A stretch of 64,000 nt of DNA from CBDAPI01 sp965248635 (GTDB taxonomy: Bacteria; Acidobacteriota; UBA6911; RPQK01; CBDAPI01), in NCBI GenBank assembly GCA_965248635.1, contig OZ252114.1, positions 124,001-188,000 on the forward strand, given 5' to 3'. Shown one piece after another: positions 33,539 through 41,566 of this stretch. Below the pieces are notes generated by a model. That model saw nothing but the letters and a program-made list of their open reading frames with translations, made no database searches and was not told where the DNA came from. Position numbers and translations under genes: made by a program. The stretch's first letter is position 1. Every line of letters starts with the position of its first letter.

Positions 33539-33587
33539 CTGGGCCCAAATCTCACTTGAATTTAGATCTCCTGCATAATCCGGGCTA

Positions 33588-33881
33588 AGCGAGACGCATG
33601 ACAGAGGCGTCTATGCACTGGGGGAGCAATACTCGGTGGAGGAACCGAGGCTCATCGCCTGGATCGTGGAGGCGTCTCTCCACGCGCGTTCAAAGGGGTC
33701 TGCCGCCACAAAAGACCTGTTAGATAGTCCGAGCATCTTTCCGTTCCGCTTGACCCATGTATCAGCTGAGCACGTGGCATCCCTCTCACCTCGGTTGGAT
33801 TTCCTACGGCACGGTCTGGATCATGATCTTGTGATGCTGCGTGAAGAAGGTCAGGCGGAAGGGAAGAGAGGGGCACGATGA
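33588..33881 (+). pseudogene. 3' remnant of an unrecognised gene, cut by IS1380
   Basis: Right after the IS inverted repeat a frame is open to 33881 without a start at its edge. The 97 residues look genuinely coding (RGVYALGEQYSVEEPRL, then SPSIFPFRLTHVS and LDFLRHGLDHDLVMLRE). I do not recognise the family. Its 5' part is missing and it does not match the membrane protein on the other side of the IS, so the junction is chimeric. Confidence 0.55.
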
Positions 33882-33957
33882 TCTTTCTTCGGGCTGTCAG
33901 AAGGGGGTCAGACTTGTCGCTCGATCCAATCACCACCCACAGGGAAGGGACCCGGAA

Positions 33958-34608
33958 GTGGTGCTGACCCCGTCTCAGACACGCGCGCTCTATCGTCGGC
34001 GTGCACCCCACTATGACCGGCTCGGCGGGCTTTTTCACCTCGCGGGCGCTCGAGTGAGCACGTACCGTCGCCGTGCGGTGGAGGCGTTGAGTGTTTCTCC
34101 AGGCGACACTGTGGTGGACCTTGGATGCGGCACGGGAGCGAACTTTCCGTGGTTAGAACGCGCCGTCACCGCCTCGGGGCGTATCGTCGGCGTCGACCTT
34201 ACCGATGCCATGCTGCGGGAAGCGCGGGGTCGCGTGGAGAGCGCTGGATGGGCGAATGTCGAGCTGGTGGAGTCCGACGTGGCCGACTATGAGCTTCCGG
34301 GCAACATTGGAGGCGTGTTGTCCACCTACGCGATGACGATGGTCGATGATTACGACGGTGTCATCCGGAGGGCAGCGGAGGCGCTGCGTCCCGGAGGACG
34401 CCTGGCCATCTTGGAGATGAAGCGACCGGAAGGGCTGCCGGAGTGGATGGTTCGTTTCGGAGCTTGGCCCCTCCGGCCCTTTGGAGTGAGCCCTGCCTAT
34501 GCCGAGCGAACGCCCTGGGAGTCAGTCAGGCGGCACCTGGACGAGGTCCTGTACGAGGAGTTCTACGCCGGTGCCATCTACCTCTGTGTCGGGGAGCGGC
34601 GTTTGTGA
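33958..34608 (+). CDS. Class I SAM-dependent methyltransferase
   Basis: About 216 residues. The SAM-binding motif VVDLGCGTGANFPWLE is followed by GRIVGVDLTDAML and LRPGGRLAILEMKRP. It resembles UbiE-like small-molecule methyltransferases. I chose GTG 33958 with AGGGAAGGGA 7 bases before; the open frame reaches back to 33841 inside the upstream remnant. Its stop overlaps the GTG of the monooxygenase (GTGA), implying coupled expression. GC-rich third positions differ somewhat from nearby housekeeping genes, consistent with transfer. Confidence 0.85.
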   Translation: MVLTPSQTRALYRRRAPHYDRLGGLFHLAGARVSTYRRRAVEALSVSPGDTVVDLGCGTGANFPWLERAVTASGRIVGVDLTDAMLREARGRVESAGWANVELVESDVADYELPGNIGGVLSTYAMTMVDDYDGVIRRAAEALRPGGRLAILEMKRPEGLPEWMVRFGAWPLRPFGVSPAYAERTPWESVRRHLDEVLYEEFYAGAIYLCVGERRL

Positions 34609-35849
34609 CCGCGGCCTTTGAAACTACATGCTGCATCGTCGGTGGCGGGCCCGCCGGCATGATGTTGGGAATGCTGCTCTCTCGCGCTGGTGTTCGAACC
34701 GTCGTGCTCGAGAAGCATGCTGACTTCCTGCGCGATTTCCGGGGCGACACCATCCACCCGTCGACGCTCGAGCTGATGCACGAGCTGGGCGTGTTGGACA
34801 AGTTCCTGGCGCTGCCGCACCACAAGGCGCACCACATCTACGCACAATTCGGCGAGGCACGATTTCGGGTTGCCGATTTCACGCGTCTGCCGACGCGCTG
34901 CCGCTTCATCGCCTTCATGCCACAGTGGAATTTCCTCGATTTTCTTGCCCGTCACGGCCAGCGCTACAGCGCGTTCGAGCTGCGCATGGAGACGGAGGTC
35001 ACGGGCCTACTGGAAGAAGAGGACGGGCGCGTATGCGGGGTACGCGCGAGTTCGCCCGAAGGTGAGTTGGAAGTTCGGGCCGATCTCGTGATCGGCGCAG
35101 ACGGACGCGCGTCGGTCGTACGCGCTTGCTCGGCGCTCAAAGTCGAGGCGTTCGGCGCCCCGATGGACGTGCTGTGGTTTCGCCTGTCGAGGAAGGCCAG
35201 CGACCCAGAAGATCCGATGGGACATTACGCGGCGGGCCGTATCTTGATCATGATCAACCACCCCGCGCACTGGCAATTCGGCTACGTGATTCCCAAGGAC
35301 ACCTTCGATGATTTGCGCGCACGGGGAATCGAGGCCTTTCGTGGGGCCATCGCCGAACTCGCGCGCTTCGCGGCTGATCGCGTTCAGGAGATCGCGAGCT
35401 GGAACGACGTCAAGCTGCTGACCGTGGCGGTCGAACGGCTCAAACGGTGGCACCAGCCGGGACTGCTCTGCATCGGGGATGCTGCCCATGTGATGTCGCC
35501 GATTGGCGGGGTCGGTATCAATCTCGCGATTCAGGACGCAGTCGCGTGTGCCAATCGGATCGCGACGCCGCTGCGGGACGGCGGCCTCACAGATAGCGAT
35601 CTGGCCGCAGTGCAGAGGCGGCGGCTCTTCCAGACATGGATCACGCAACGCACGCAGGTCGCCGTTCACAACCACGTGACGAAACGCGTGCTCGCGGGCA
35701 GGGGATCGGAACCGCTGGCGCCGGCGTTGCCGGTGCGAGTCATCTCGCGCGTGCCGGTGTTGCAGCGGATCGCCGCTCGCCTCGTTGGTATCGGCGTGCG
35801 GCCGGAGCACATCGAGACGGCGGCGATGCCGGAGAGGGGGCTATTCTGA
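34605..35849 (+). CDS. FAD-dependent monooxygenase (PHBH fold)
   Basis: A 414-residue flavoprotein hydroxylase. The FAD dinucleotide loop CCIVGGGPAGMMLGMLLSRAG is near the start, DLVIGADGRASVVR is the DG motif, and CIGDAAHVMSPIGGVGINLAIQDA is the GD motif. The start is GTG 34605, overlapping the methyltransferase stop. The methyltransferase-hydroxylase pair looks like part of an aromatic or polyketide tailoring pathway, but no such pathway is present, so the substrate is unknown. Confidence 0.9.
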   Translation: MTAAFETTCCIVGGGPAGMMLGMLLSRAGVRTVVLEKHADFLRDFRGDTIHPSTLELMHELGVLDKFLALPHHKAHHIYAQFGEARFRVADFTRLPTRCRFIAFMPQWNFLDFLARHGQRYSAFELRMETEVTGLLEEEDGRVCGVRASSPEGELEVRADLVIGADGRASVVRACSALKVEAFGAPMDVLWFRLSRKASDPEDPMGHYAAGRILIMINHPAHWQFGYVIPKDTFDDLRARGIEAFRGAIAELARFAADRVQEIASWNDVKLLTVAVERLKRWHQPGLLCIGDAAHVMSPIGGVGINLAIQDAVACANRIATPLRDGGLTDSDLAAVQRRRLFQTWITQRTQVAVHNHVTKRVLAGRGSEPLAPALPVRVISRVPVLQRIAARLVGIGVRPEHIETAAMPERGLF

Positions 35850-36143
35850 CCGGCGGGGCGGAAATGTCCTAAACAACGCTTCCGCCCCGAATTTGCTGGA
35901 TCGGAAAAAGGGAAATCGGCCACAACCGGACTTCCGCCTGTACGGGATGGTCCAAATCTCCTAAGTCCATAGACAATATGGACTTATTCTCTAGGTCCTA
36001 ACGGTGAGTGGTTATGAAGAGGGTTGCGCAAGGGGAGCCACTTCGTACTTCGTCATTCGTACTTCGCCCTTCCCCATTCGCACTTCGTCATTCGTCGTAC
36101 GCACTTGGTCCGGTTGCCCCAGATCGAGCCTCCACTAGTTCTG
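35850..36143. other. Gene-free stretch with a hairpin and a 7-nt repeat array
   Basis: Contains the hairpin AAGTCCAT (35963-35970)/ATGGACTT (35978-35985) and, at about 36040-36106, ten units of ACTTCGT/CATTCGT type with period 7. No coding sequence is supported. Confidence 0.6.
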
Positions 36144-36172
36144 TTGAATCAGATGCATGCATCTGATAGCAT
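36144..36172 (+). promoter_or_regulatory. Toxin-antitoxin promoter with palindromic operator
   Basis: TTGAAT (36144-36149) and TAGCAT (36167-36172) with 17-base spacing. An 18-bp perfect palindrome, TCAGATGCATGCATCTGA (36149-36166), fills the spacer: an operator placed for autorepression by the antitoxin. The predicted start (about 36179) is 2 bases from the ATG, suggesting a leaderless mRNA. Confidence 0.55.
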
Positions 36173-36180
36173 CATTACTC

Positions 36181-36405
36181 ATGATTCAGAGAACGACTGT
36201 TGCGGCGGATGCAGACGTGTTGGATACGCTCAGGAGAGAGGCTAAGCGACGTGGCCTTTCGTTCGCGGCGCTCGCTGGCGGGATCCTCGCAGACAAGGCA
36301 GTCGAGCTTCGGCAGGCGCGGCGCCCTCGCCTTGCTGTCGGAAGGTCCGGTTCCGGGATTTCTCAACCAAGCGTTGATCGAGAGGATCTGCCGGCGGCTC
36401 AGTGA
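36181..36405 (+). CDS. Antitoxin of a VapBC-like module
   Basis: 74 residues from ATG 36181. The N-terminal part (QRTTVAADADVLDTLRREAKRRG, then SFAALAGGILADKAVELR) looks like a ribbon-helix-helix DNA-binding domain; the basic-then-acidic C terminus would bind the toxin. The PIN-domain gene starts on its last base. A palindromic operator overlaps its promoter. Confidence 0.75.
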   Translation: MIQRTTVAADADVLDTLRREAKRRGLSFAALAGGILADKAVELRQARRPRLAVGRSGSGISQPSVDREDLPAAQ

Positions 36406-36821
36406 TGGCTCTCGTCCTGGACACCGGCCCCATTCTCGCTCTGCTGGACGCAGACGACCCTGCACACCTCAGATGCGTCTCCCTGCTTGATGAAATAGAT
36501 GAACCTCTTGTCGTCGTTGCGCCCACCCTGGTCGAGGTGGACTACTGGATTCGCAAACGGCTGCAAGCTGAAGTATGGTCCATCTTTGTCGAGGACATAG
36601 TGGCTGGTGCCTATCACCTGGAAGATCTGGCTTCTGAAGACCTGATCCGTGTGGCAGAACTCGAAGCCGACTATGCCGATCTCGACCTCGGCATGGTCGA
36701 CGCGGCGGTGATCGCCATTTGCGAAAAAATGGGTGAAACTAAAGTCGCGACGCTCGATCACAGACACTTCCGCGCTGTCCGACCCAAACACTGCGACTAT
36801 CTCAAGCTTCTACCAAAGTGA
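36405..36821 (+). CDS. vapC: PIN-domain toxin (VapC family)
   Basis: 138 residues from ATG 36405 (GTG at 36402 is also possible). The acidic PIN residues are visible: LVLDTGPI at the N terminus, PTLVEVDYW in the middle, DLGMVDAAVIAI and ATLDHRHF near the end. VapC toxins are metal-dependent RNases. The start overlaps the antitoxin stop as TGATG, typical of TA operons. Confidence 0.85.
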   Translation: MALVLDTGPILALLDADDPAHLRCVSLLDEIDEPLVVVAPTLVEVDYWIRKRLQAEVWSIFVEDIVAGAYHLEDLASEDLIRVAELEADYADLDLGMVDAAVIAICEKMGETKVATLDHRHFRAVRPKHCDYLKLLPK

Positions 36822-37116
36822 CTCGCGGGAGTTGGCCTTCTACTGACTTAGAAGGATAAGAGTTTGCTTTTCAGGCTGGCAATCGTGGCTGGCATCCACT
36901 ACGCAGGCGCCTTCCCAATCGCACTTCTTTCAGGTCTGACGCCAATCGGTAGGTGGCACGCCTTCGAGTAACCATGAGACAATCCACAGTGAATGCCAAC
37001 GGTGCTGTGGACCCTCGTTTTCGCCGGAGGGGTCAAGTCGACGCCGGGGCACGCTACTGAAAGTTCTCAACCAGCATGAGGTCGCTTGTGCCTTCCTCCT
37101 GTGAGGTGTTCAGAAT

Positions 37117-37356
37117 ATGAAAATTGTATCCATCGCCGAAGCCAAGGCCCGCTTGGGCAGCTACGTTCGGGCGACGGAGGAAGGGCCAGTGATCCTGACT
37201 CGAAACGGCAGCCCGGTGGCGGTACTTGGATTGGTAACGGAATGGGCACTTCTGCATCGATCGGAATTGGCCGCCCTTGGGAGCGTGCGCGGAACCTCGA
37301 ACCCCCCGGCCGAATCGATCCACTTCCAGATCCTCAATTGTGGACCTCTGAGCTGA
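37117..37356 (+). CDS. Orphan Phd/YefM-family antitoxin
   Basis: 79 residues. The N terminus MKIVSIAEAKARLGSYV..TEEGPVILTRNGSPVAVL is the classic Phd/YefM DNA-binding domain. No toxin gene follows; the next frame is a minus-strand remnant. It is probably a degraded TA locus. The 36822-37116 gap before it has no supported gene. Confidence 0.8.
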   Translation: MKIVSIAEAKARLGSYVRATEEGPVILTRNGSPVAVLGLVTEWALLHRSELAALGSVRGTSNPPAESIHFQILNCGPLS

Positions 37357-37420
37357 CCGCCGTGCGCCTGACAGGAGTTCGAAGGCAGTAATAACCGTCG
37401 TCGCCAGCAGTCCAGTCGCA

Positions 37421-37885
37421 CTATCGCAGGTTCTTTTCGGTGTACAGAGACAACTCGATCAGCCTTTCCAGCAGCTGGTCCGATGGATGCCCTGGAAAGT
37501 TACTCAGGACAAGCTCTTTTGCAAAGAGACGAATGATGTAGCGCAGCTTGAGCGCTTTGATCCTGGACGCAAACACGAAATCACGGTGCCCGCTGTTGAT
37601 GACCACGACATTCAGTGCCGGGTCGAAACGGGAACGCCACAGCTCCCCCGGAGCCCGGTCAAATGTGTAGCCGGGCATGCCGCGACGGTGGCTTACCGTG
37701 GTGGGGTCAGGTTCCGGAACAATCGAGTCGGTAATCGTTATTAGAGCTTCCGCCCGGCACATCGTGGTGTGTTGGCTGGCCGTCAGCTGTAACCGTGTCA
37801 GCCCGGGCGTGTCATCGGCGCGGAAGGTCAAGATTTCGCCATCCTCATTTTCGAGTTGGCCTTGATCAAAGGAGCGAGCGATCAT
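37421..37885 (-). pseudogene. C-terminal remnant of an unrecognised gene
   Basis: A minus-strand frame that reads like a conserved protein end (PGYTFDRAPGELWRSRFDP, VVVINSGHRDFVFA, LRYIIRLFAKELVL, LLERLIELSLYTEKNLR). The first in-frame Met is at 37885, exactly where the oppositely oriented phosphatase gene begins, and the expected N-terminal part is absent. I cannot name the family with confidence; similar ends occur in some ATP-binding proteins of accessory islands (weak recollection). Confidence 0.5.
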
Positions 37886-37928
37886 TTTTGCACTTCTGGT
37901 CTTATTCGTCTCCGGTGTTGTTTTCACG

Positions 37929-39587
37929 ATGTGGCACCTGACCCGTCTGCAGTCACGACTCAATGAATCAAGCGCTTTGGAACATGCGAAGCTGTACGCT
38001 GAGGCCATCACGGAATTCCGAACGCTCTACACGCAAGAGGTGGTCGAGACCGTCCGGAATCAGGGCATCATGGTGACGCATGATTACAGAGATCACCAAG
38101 GGGCGATTCCGTTGCCCGCGACCTTGAGCATGCTGCTTGGAATGAGGATTGGAAAACAGGGGTCTGGGGCACAGACACGCCTGTACAGTGCCTATCCCTT
38201 CCCCTGGCGCAAGGAGGAGAATCAACGCCTGTTTCAAGACCCTTTTGCACGAGACGCCTGGGAATATTGGCAGAAGAACTCAGATTCAGATGAGCCTTTT
38301 TACCGCTTTGAAGAATTGGAAGGTCGTGTGTCGCTGCGATATGCCATGGCGGATCGGATGCGTGCTTCTTGTGTCCACTGTCACAACAGCCACCCCAAAA
38401 CGCCCAAGAATGACTGGAAGGTCAATGACGTTCGTGGAGTCCTTGAGATCATTACTCCCATGGATTCGATCATCGAACACACCCAGGCCGGATTGAGGGA
38501 TACTTTCCGTTTGATGGGAGCGATGACGGTGCTGGGTGTAATCGGGTTGATGCTGGTTGTCGCTCGTTTCCGTCGAACCGCCACCATTCTCGAGGAGCGC
38601 GCGGAGGCGCTGCGAAAAGCGCACGAGGAGTTAGAGCAGAAGGTTGAAGAACGCACTGGCGAGCTTGCAAACGCCAATTCACTACTGGAACAGCAAGTCG
38701 CCGAGCGCAAGCGGGCACAGGAAAAACTGCAAAAGGCCAACCAACGAATGAAGAGCGACCTGGAAGTGGCTGCCAAGATCCAAAAATCCCTGCTTCCCAA
38801 AGCTCCCCCACACGCAGGGGTGAATTTCGCGTGGGTGTTCAAACCATGCGAGGAATTGGGAGGCGATATTCTCAACGTTTTTATGCTGGATGAGCAGCAG
38901 GTGGGTCTTTACCTCTTAGATGTCAGTGGTCACGGGGTAACGGCTGCCCTGCTATCGGTCACGCTCAACCGTGTTTTGTCCCCTGCCCCGAGTCAGCATT
39001 CTTTACTGAAACAGCAGGGTCGCCTCATGCCGCCGGCTGAAGTCGCCGAGCAACTGAACAGAGAGTTCCCCATGGACCCAACCACGGGGCAATACTTTAC
39101 GCTCCTGTACGGGATACTGAGCTTACGGACGCGTGAGTTTCGTTACGTCTGTGCTGGACACCCTGGTCCGGTTCACCTCTCCGGTTCCGGGGAGCCCGTG
39201 ATTGTCGAAACGCAAGGGTTCCCGATAGGCTTTTTCAAAGACGCCATTTACGAGGAACACTCTATTACTATGAAGTCCGGAGATCGGCTGTATCTGTATT
39301 CTGATGGAATTACAGAGGCAATGAACGAAAACGGCGAGGAATTTGGAAAGGGGCGACTCCTCGGAGCACTAGATCTAGGCCGTACCTCTGTGATTTCTAA
39401 AAACGAAGCTGTTGAGTTAACAGGACACACTCCTGTCCCGCAGAGCAGTTTATCGGCTGCGGATAGAAGATTCCTTTCACTTGAGGACAGCCTTGCTTCC
39501 GTGTCGGGAAGTGTTGAAGAATGGTGCGGCGGGGCGATGCTCAAGGATGATATCTCTATTGTGGCTCTCGAGATCACTCGCAAGTAA
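37929..39587 (+). CDS. Membrane DUF3365 sensor with SpoIIE/PP2C phosphatase domain
   Basis: 552 residues from ATG 37929. A DUF3365 (Tll0287-like) sensor domain holds a c-type haem motif CVHCH (Cys148-His152). A membrane helix (about 190-212) follows, then a coiled coil, then a SpoIIE phosphatase domain (EVAAKIQKSLLP, ELGGDILNVFML, DVSGHGVTAALLS, LYSDGITEAMN). It probably links haem/redox or gas sensing to dephosphorylation of a partner. The frame is open upstream to 37866 and encodes another membrane helix (IIFALLVLFVSGVVFTMW) behind AAAGGAG, without ATG/GTG/TTG: a non-standard start (ATC 37881 or ATT 37884) is likely. Confidence 0.85.
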   Translation: MWHLTRLQSRLNESSALEHAKLYAEAITEFRTLYTQEVVETVRNQGIMVTHDYRDHQGAIPLPATLSMLLGMRIGKQGSGAQTRLYSAYPFPWRKEENQRLFQDPFARDAWEYWQKNSDSDEPFYRFEELEGRVSLRYAMADRMRASCVHCHNSHPKTPKNDWKVNDVRGVLEIITPMDSIIEHTQAGLRDTFRLMGAMTVLGVIGLMLVVARFRRTATILEERAEALRKAHEELEQKVEERTGELANANSLLEQQVAERKRAQEKLQKANQRMKSDLEVAAKIQKSLLPKAPPHAGVNFAWVFKPCEELGGDILNVFMLDEQQVGLYLLDVSGHGVTAALLSVTLNRVLSPAPSQHSLLKQQGRLMPPAEVAEQLNREFPMDPTTGQYFTLLYGILSLRTREFRYVCAGHPGPVHLSGSGEPVIVETQGFPIGFFKDAIYEEHSITMKSGDRLYLYSDGITEAMNENGEEFGKGRLLGALDLGRTSVISKNEAVELTGHTPVPQSSLSAADRRFLSLEDSLASVSGSVEEWCGGAMLKDDISIVALEITRK

Positions 39588-39799
39588 GTACTAGAATTTC
39601 ACGCCGCTACTTCGGGCGTCTTTTCGCCGACAGCTTTGTTGCGCTACCTCGAAAGACTCCCGGCATTCCTGCGTCGCGGGCCTCACTGGCGACGCCAATG
39701 AATCCATCCCGAATTAACACCGTGAACTTCCCGGACAGTACACTAGACCGGCTCTCAGGATTGGGGGGACGGAGTCTGCCATGTTTTGCATTTTCCAAA
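39588..39799. other. Gap after the SpoIIE gene
   Basis: The SpoIIE stop reads TAAGTACTAG, echoing the repeat family's first bases, but the rest does not match. Nothing further is supported here. Confidence 0.4.
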
Positions 39800-39937
39800 A
39801 TGGCTCGAAAGCTCAACCTCCAGGAACGGGAGCTTGCTGCGGCTTTAACACCGGCAGGGGGTGTCAAGGGTGAAGCCGCAGACATCCTGGGCACGACACC
39901 GATCGGCAGGGGGTATGTGGGCTCTTCTCCCCGGTGA
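39800..39937 (+). pseudogene. Remnant resembling a Fis-type helix-turn-helix end
   Basis: The frame ARKLNLQERELAAALTPAGG then VKGEAADILGTTP resembles the C-terminal Fis-like HTH of NtrC-family activators (usual form E-R-E-L-I..AL..A-G-N...A-A..LGI). The recognition helix is lost and no activator domain precedes it. Weak evidence. Confidence 0.3.
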
Positions 39938-39952
39938 TATGGTTAACCCGTG

Positions 39953-41385
39953 ATGATCAATTCGAAGCTACTTCGATGCGCCCTGCTCGGTTTGTTGTGC
40001 CTGGCTAGTACCGATGGGCTCTCTGCCCAGTCATCTCCTCAGAATCAAATCAAATCTTTGAGTGACCTGAGCGGATCTCTGGAGTCCCTGGCCCAGCGCG
40101 TGGCCCAGGCCACGGTTCAAATCTTCGCGGTTCGGTACACGCCTCCCTCCTCAGAGGCTGGCGCTGCGGGAGGGCTTCTGGTGGAGCAGCGCTCCACAGG
40201 TTCCGGAACACTGGTCTCCTCCGATGGTTACATTGTCACAAATACCCACGTTGTCTCCAACGCCCGCAGCGTACACGTGGTTACGGCGAGTCCTGTGGAG
40301 CAAGAGGAAGGTCTTCGTTCCATCTTGAGACCCGCCCGTCAGCGCATCGCAGCGAAAATCATCGGGACCGATCGCGAAACGGACCTGGCAGTACTCAAGA
40401 TCACAGGAGAGAATCTTTCGTTTCTGGAGCTGGGCGACTCCGACGAGCTGCAGCAGGGACAGCTTGTCATGGCGTTCGGAAGCCCCCTGGGACTTCAGAA
40501 CTCGGTTTCCCTGGGGGTAGTCAGCTCGGTGGCACGCCAACTGCGCCAAGACGATCCGATGATCTACATTCAGACAGACGCTGCCATCAATCCCGGGAAC
40601 AGCGGTGGTCCGCTGGTGGACATGACAGGCAGGTTGGTAGGGGTGAACACCTTCATCTTGTCCCAATCGGGAGGAAATGAGGGTGCTCGGGTTCTCTGCA
40701 CCCTCCAACATCGTCCGGCACGTCTACAACCAGATCCGAGAGAACGGCCGCGTCAAGCGCGGCCGGCTGGACCTCAGCGTCCAGTCTGTAACCCCGGAGC
40801 TGGCGGAAGGCCTTGGCCTCGTTCAGTCCCAGGGGGTGATCGTGTCTGATGTAAAGCCCGGAGGGGCGGCGTCTCTATCTGGAATCAAAGTTGGAGACTT
40901 GATTCTCACCCTTGACGGCAAGGTGATGGAGAACGCCCGGCAGCTGGAAGTCAATGTCTACGCCCGCCCCCCCGGGGCCACGGTGGGGCTCAACCTACAG
41001 CGGGGGTCTCAGACGCTGCTGTTCCTCACCCGGGTTATTGAACGGGAAGACAAGTTGGAGCAATTTGCTGGAATGGTGACACGGGACCAGAATCTCGTCC
41101 CCCAGCTGGGAATCCTGGGCCTCGACGTGGATGCGGAAGTAGCCAAGTTGTTGCCACTTTCCCGGAAGCTGGGAGGAGTCGCGGTGGTTGGCATTAGCGA
41201 TCGATGCTCGCTTCCGGCCAGAGGGTTTTCTTCCCGGCGACGTAATCTATCAGCTCAATGGTGAGAATGTCACCGGGCTGGCCGGGCTAAAGAAGAGGAT
41301 GAGCAGCATCCAGGAGGGAGAAGCCGTGGTGATTCAGGTTCAGCGCCAGGCAGCCCTGCGGTACATTGCCTTTCGGATGGAATAG
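39953..41385 (+). pseudogene. HtrA/DegP-like periplasmic serine protease, two frameshifts
   Basis: A signal peptide (LLRCALLGLLCLASTDGLSAQ) is followed by a trypsin-like domain with an intact triad: TNTHVVSN, RETDLAVLKI and INPGNSGGPL. PDZ domains follow in other frames. The frame moves by +1 near 40687 (GGNEG to LGFSAPSNIV) and again by +1 near 41205 (VVGIS to AIDARFRPEGFLPGDVI). Reassembled, the protein is about 476 residues with PDZ1 (GVIVSDVKPGGAA) and PDZ2. This may be a pseudogene or carry base-call errors; the protease domain alone would still be translated. Confidence 0.8.
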
Positions 41386-41566
41386 GGTTCCCCAGTTGCC
41401 GTCGATAGTCATTCGTTCCACAAGCCCGGCGGGGCCTTGGCTGGGTGGCGGATCTCACTTTGACCAGGCGCCGCGACCCGGCGTGATCTGTTTGGTGACG
41501 GACATCCAAGAGCTCATCGACGAAGAAGGCGAAGGCGCCGTCCTGTTCTATAAGGAAGGGGAGAAA

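Larger units (their letters stand above)
31930..33587. mobile_element. IS1380-family insertion sequence
   Basis: A 1658-bp element bounded by perfect 16-bp terminal inverted repeats TAGCCCGGATTATGCA (31930-31945 and complement 33572-33587). One transposase on the minus strand. No clear target duplication: flanks are TTTC and AGCG, or at best CTAG/CTAA if the repeat is trimmed. The interrupted sequences on its two sides are unrelated genes. Confidence 0.9.

Noticed and set aside
36040..36106. CRISPR array
   Set aside because: Period is 7 nt with no spacers and no cas genes; simple tandem repeat.
36399..36791. 130-residue minus-strand frame
   Set aside because: Shadow of the PIN-domain toxin.
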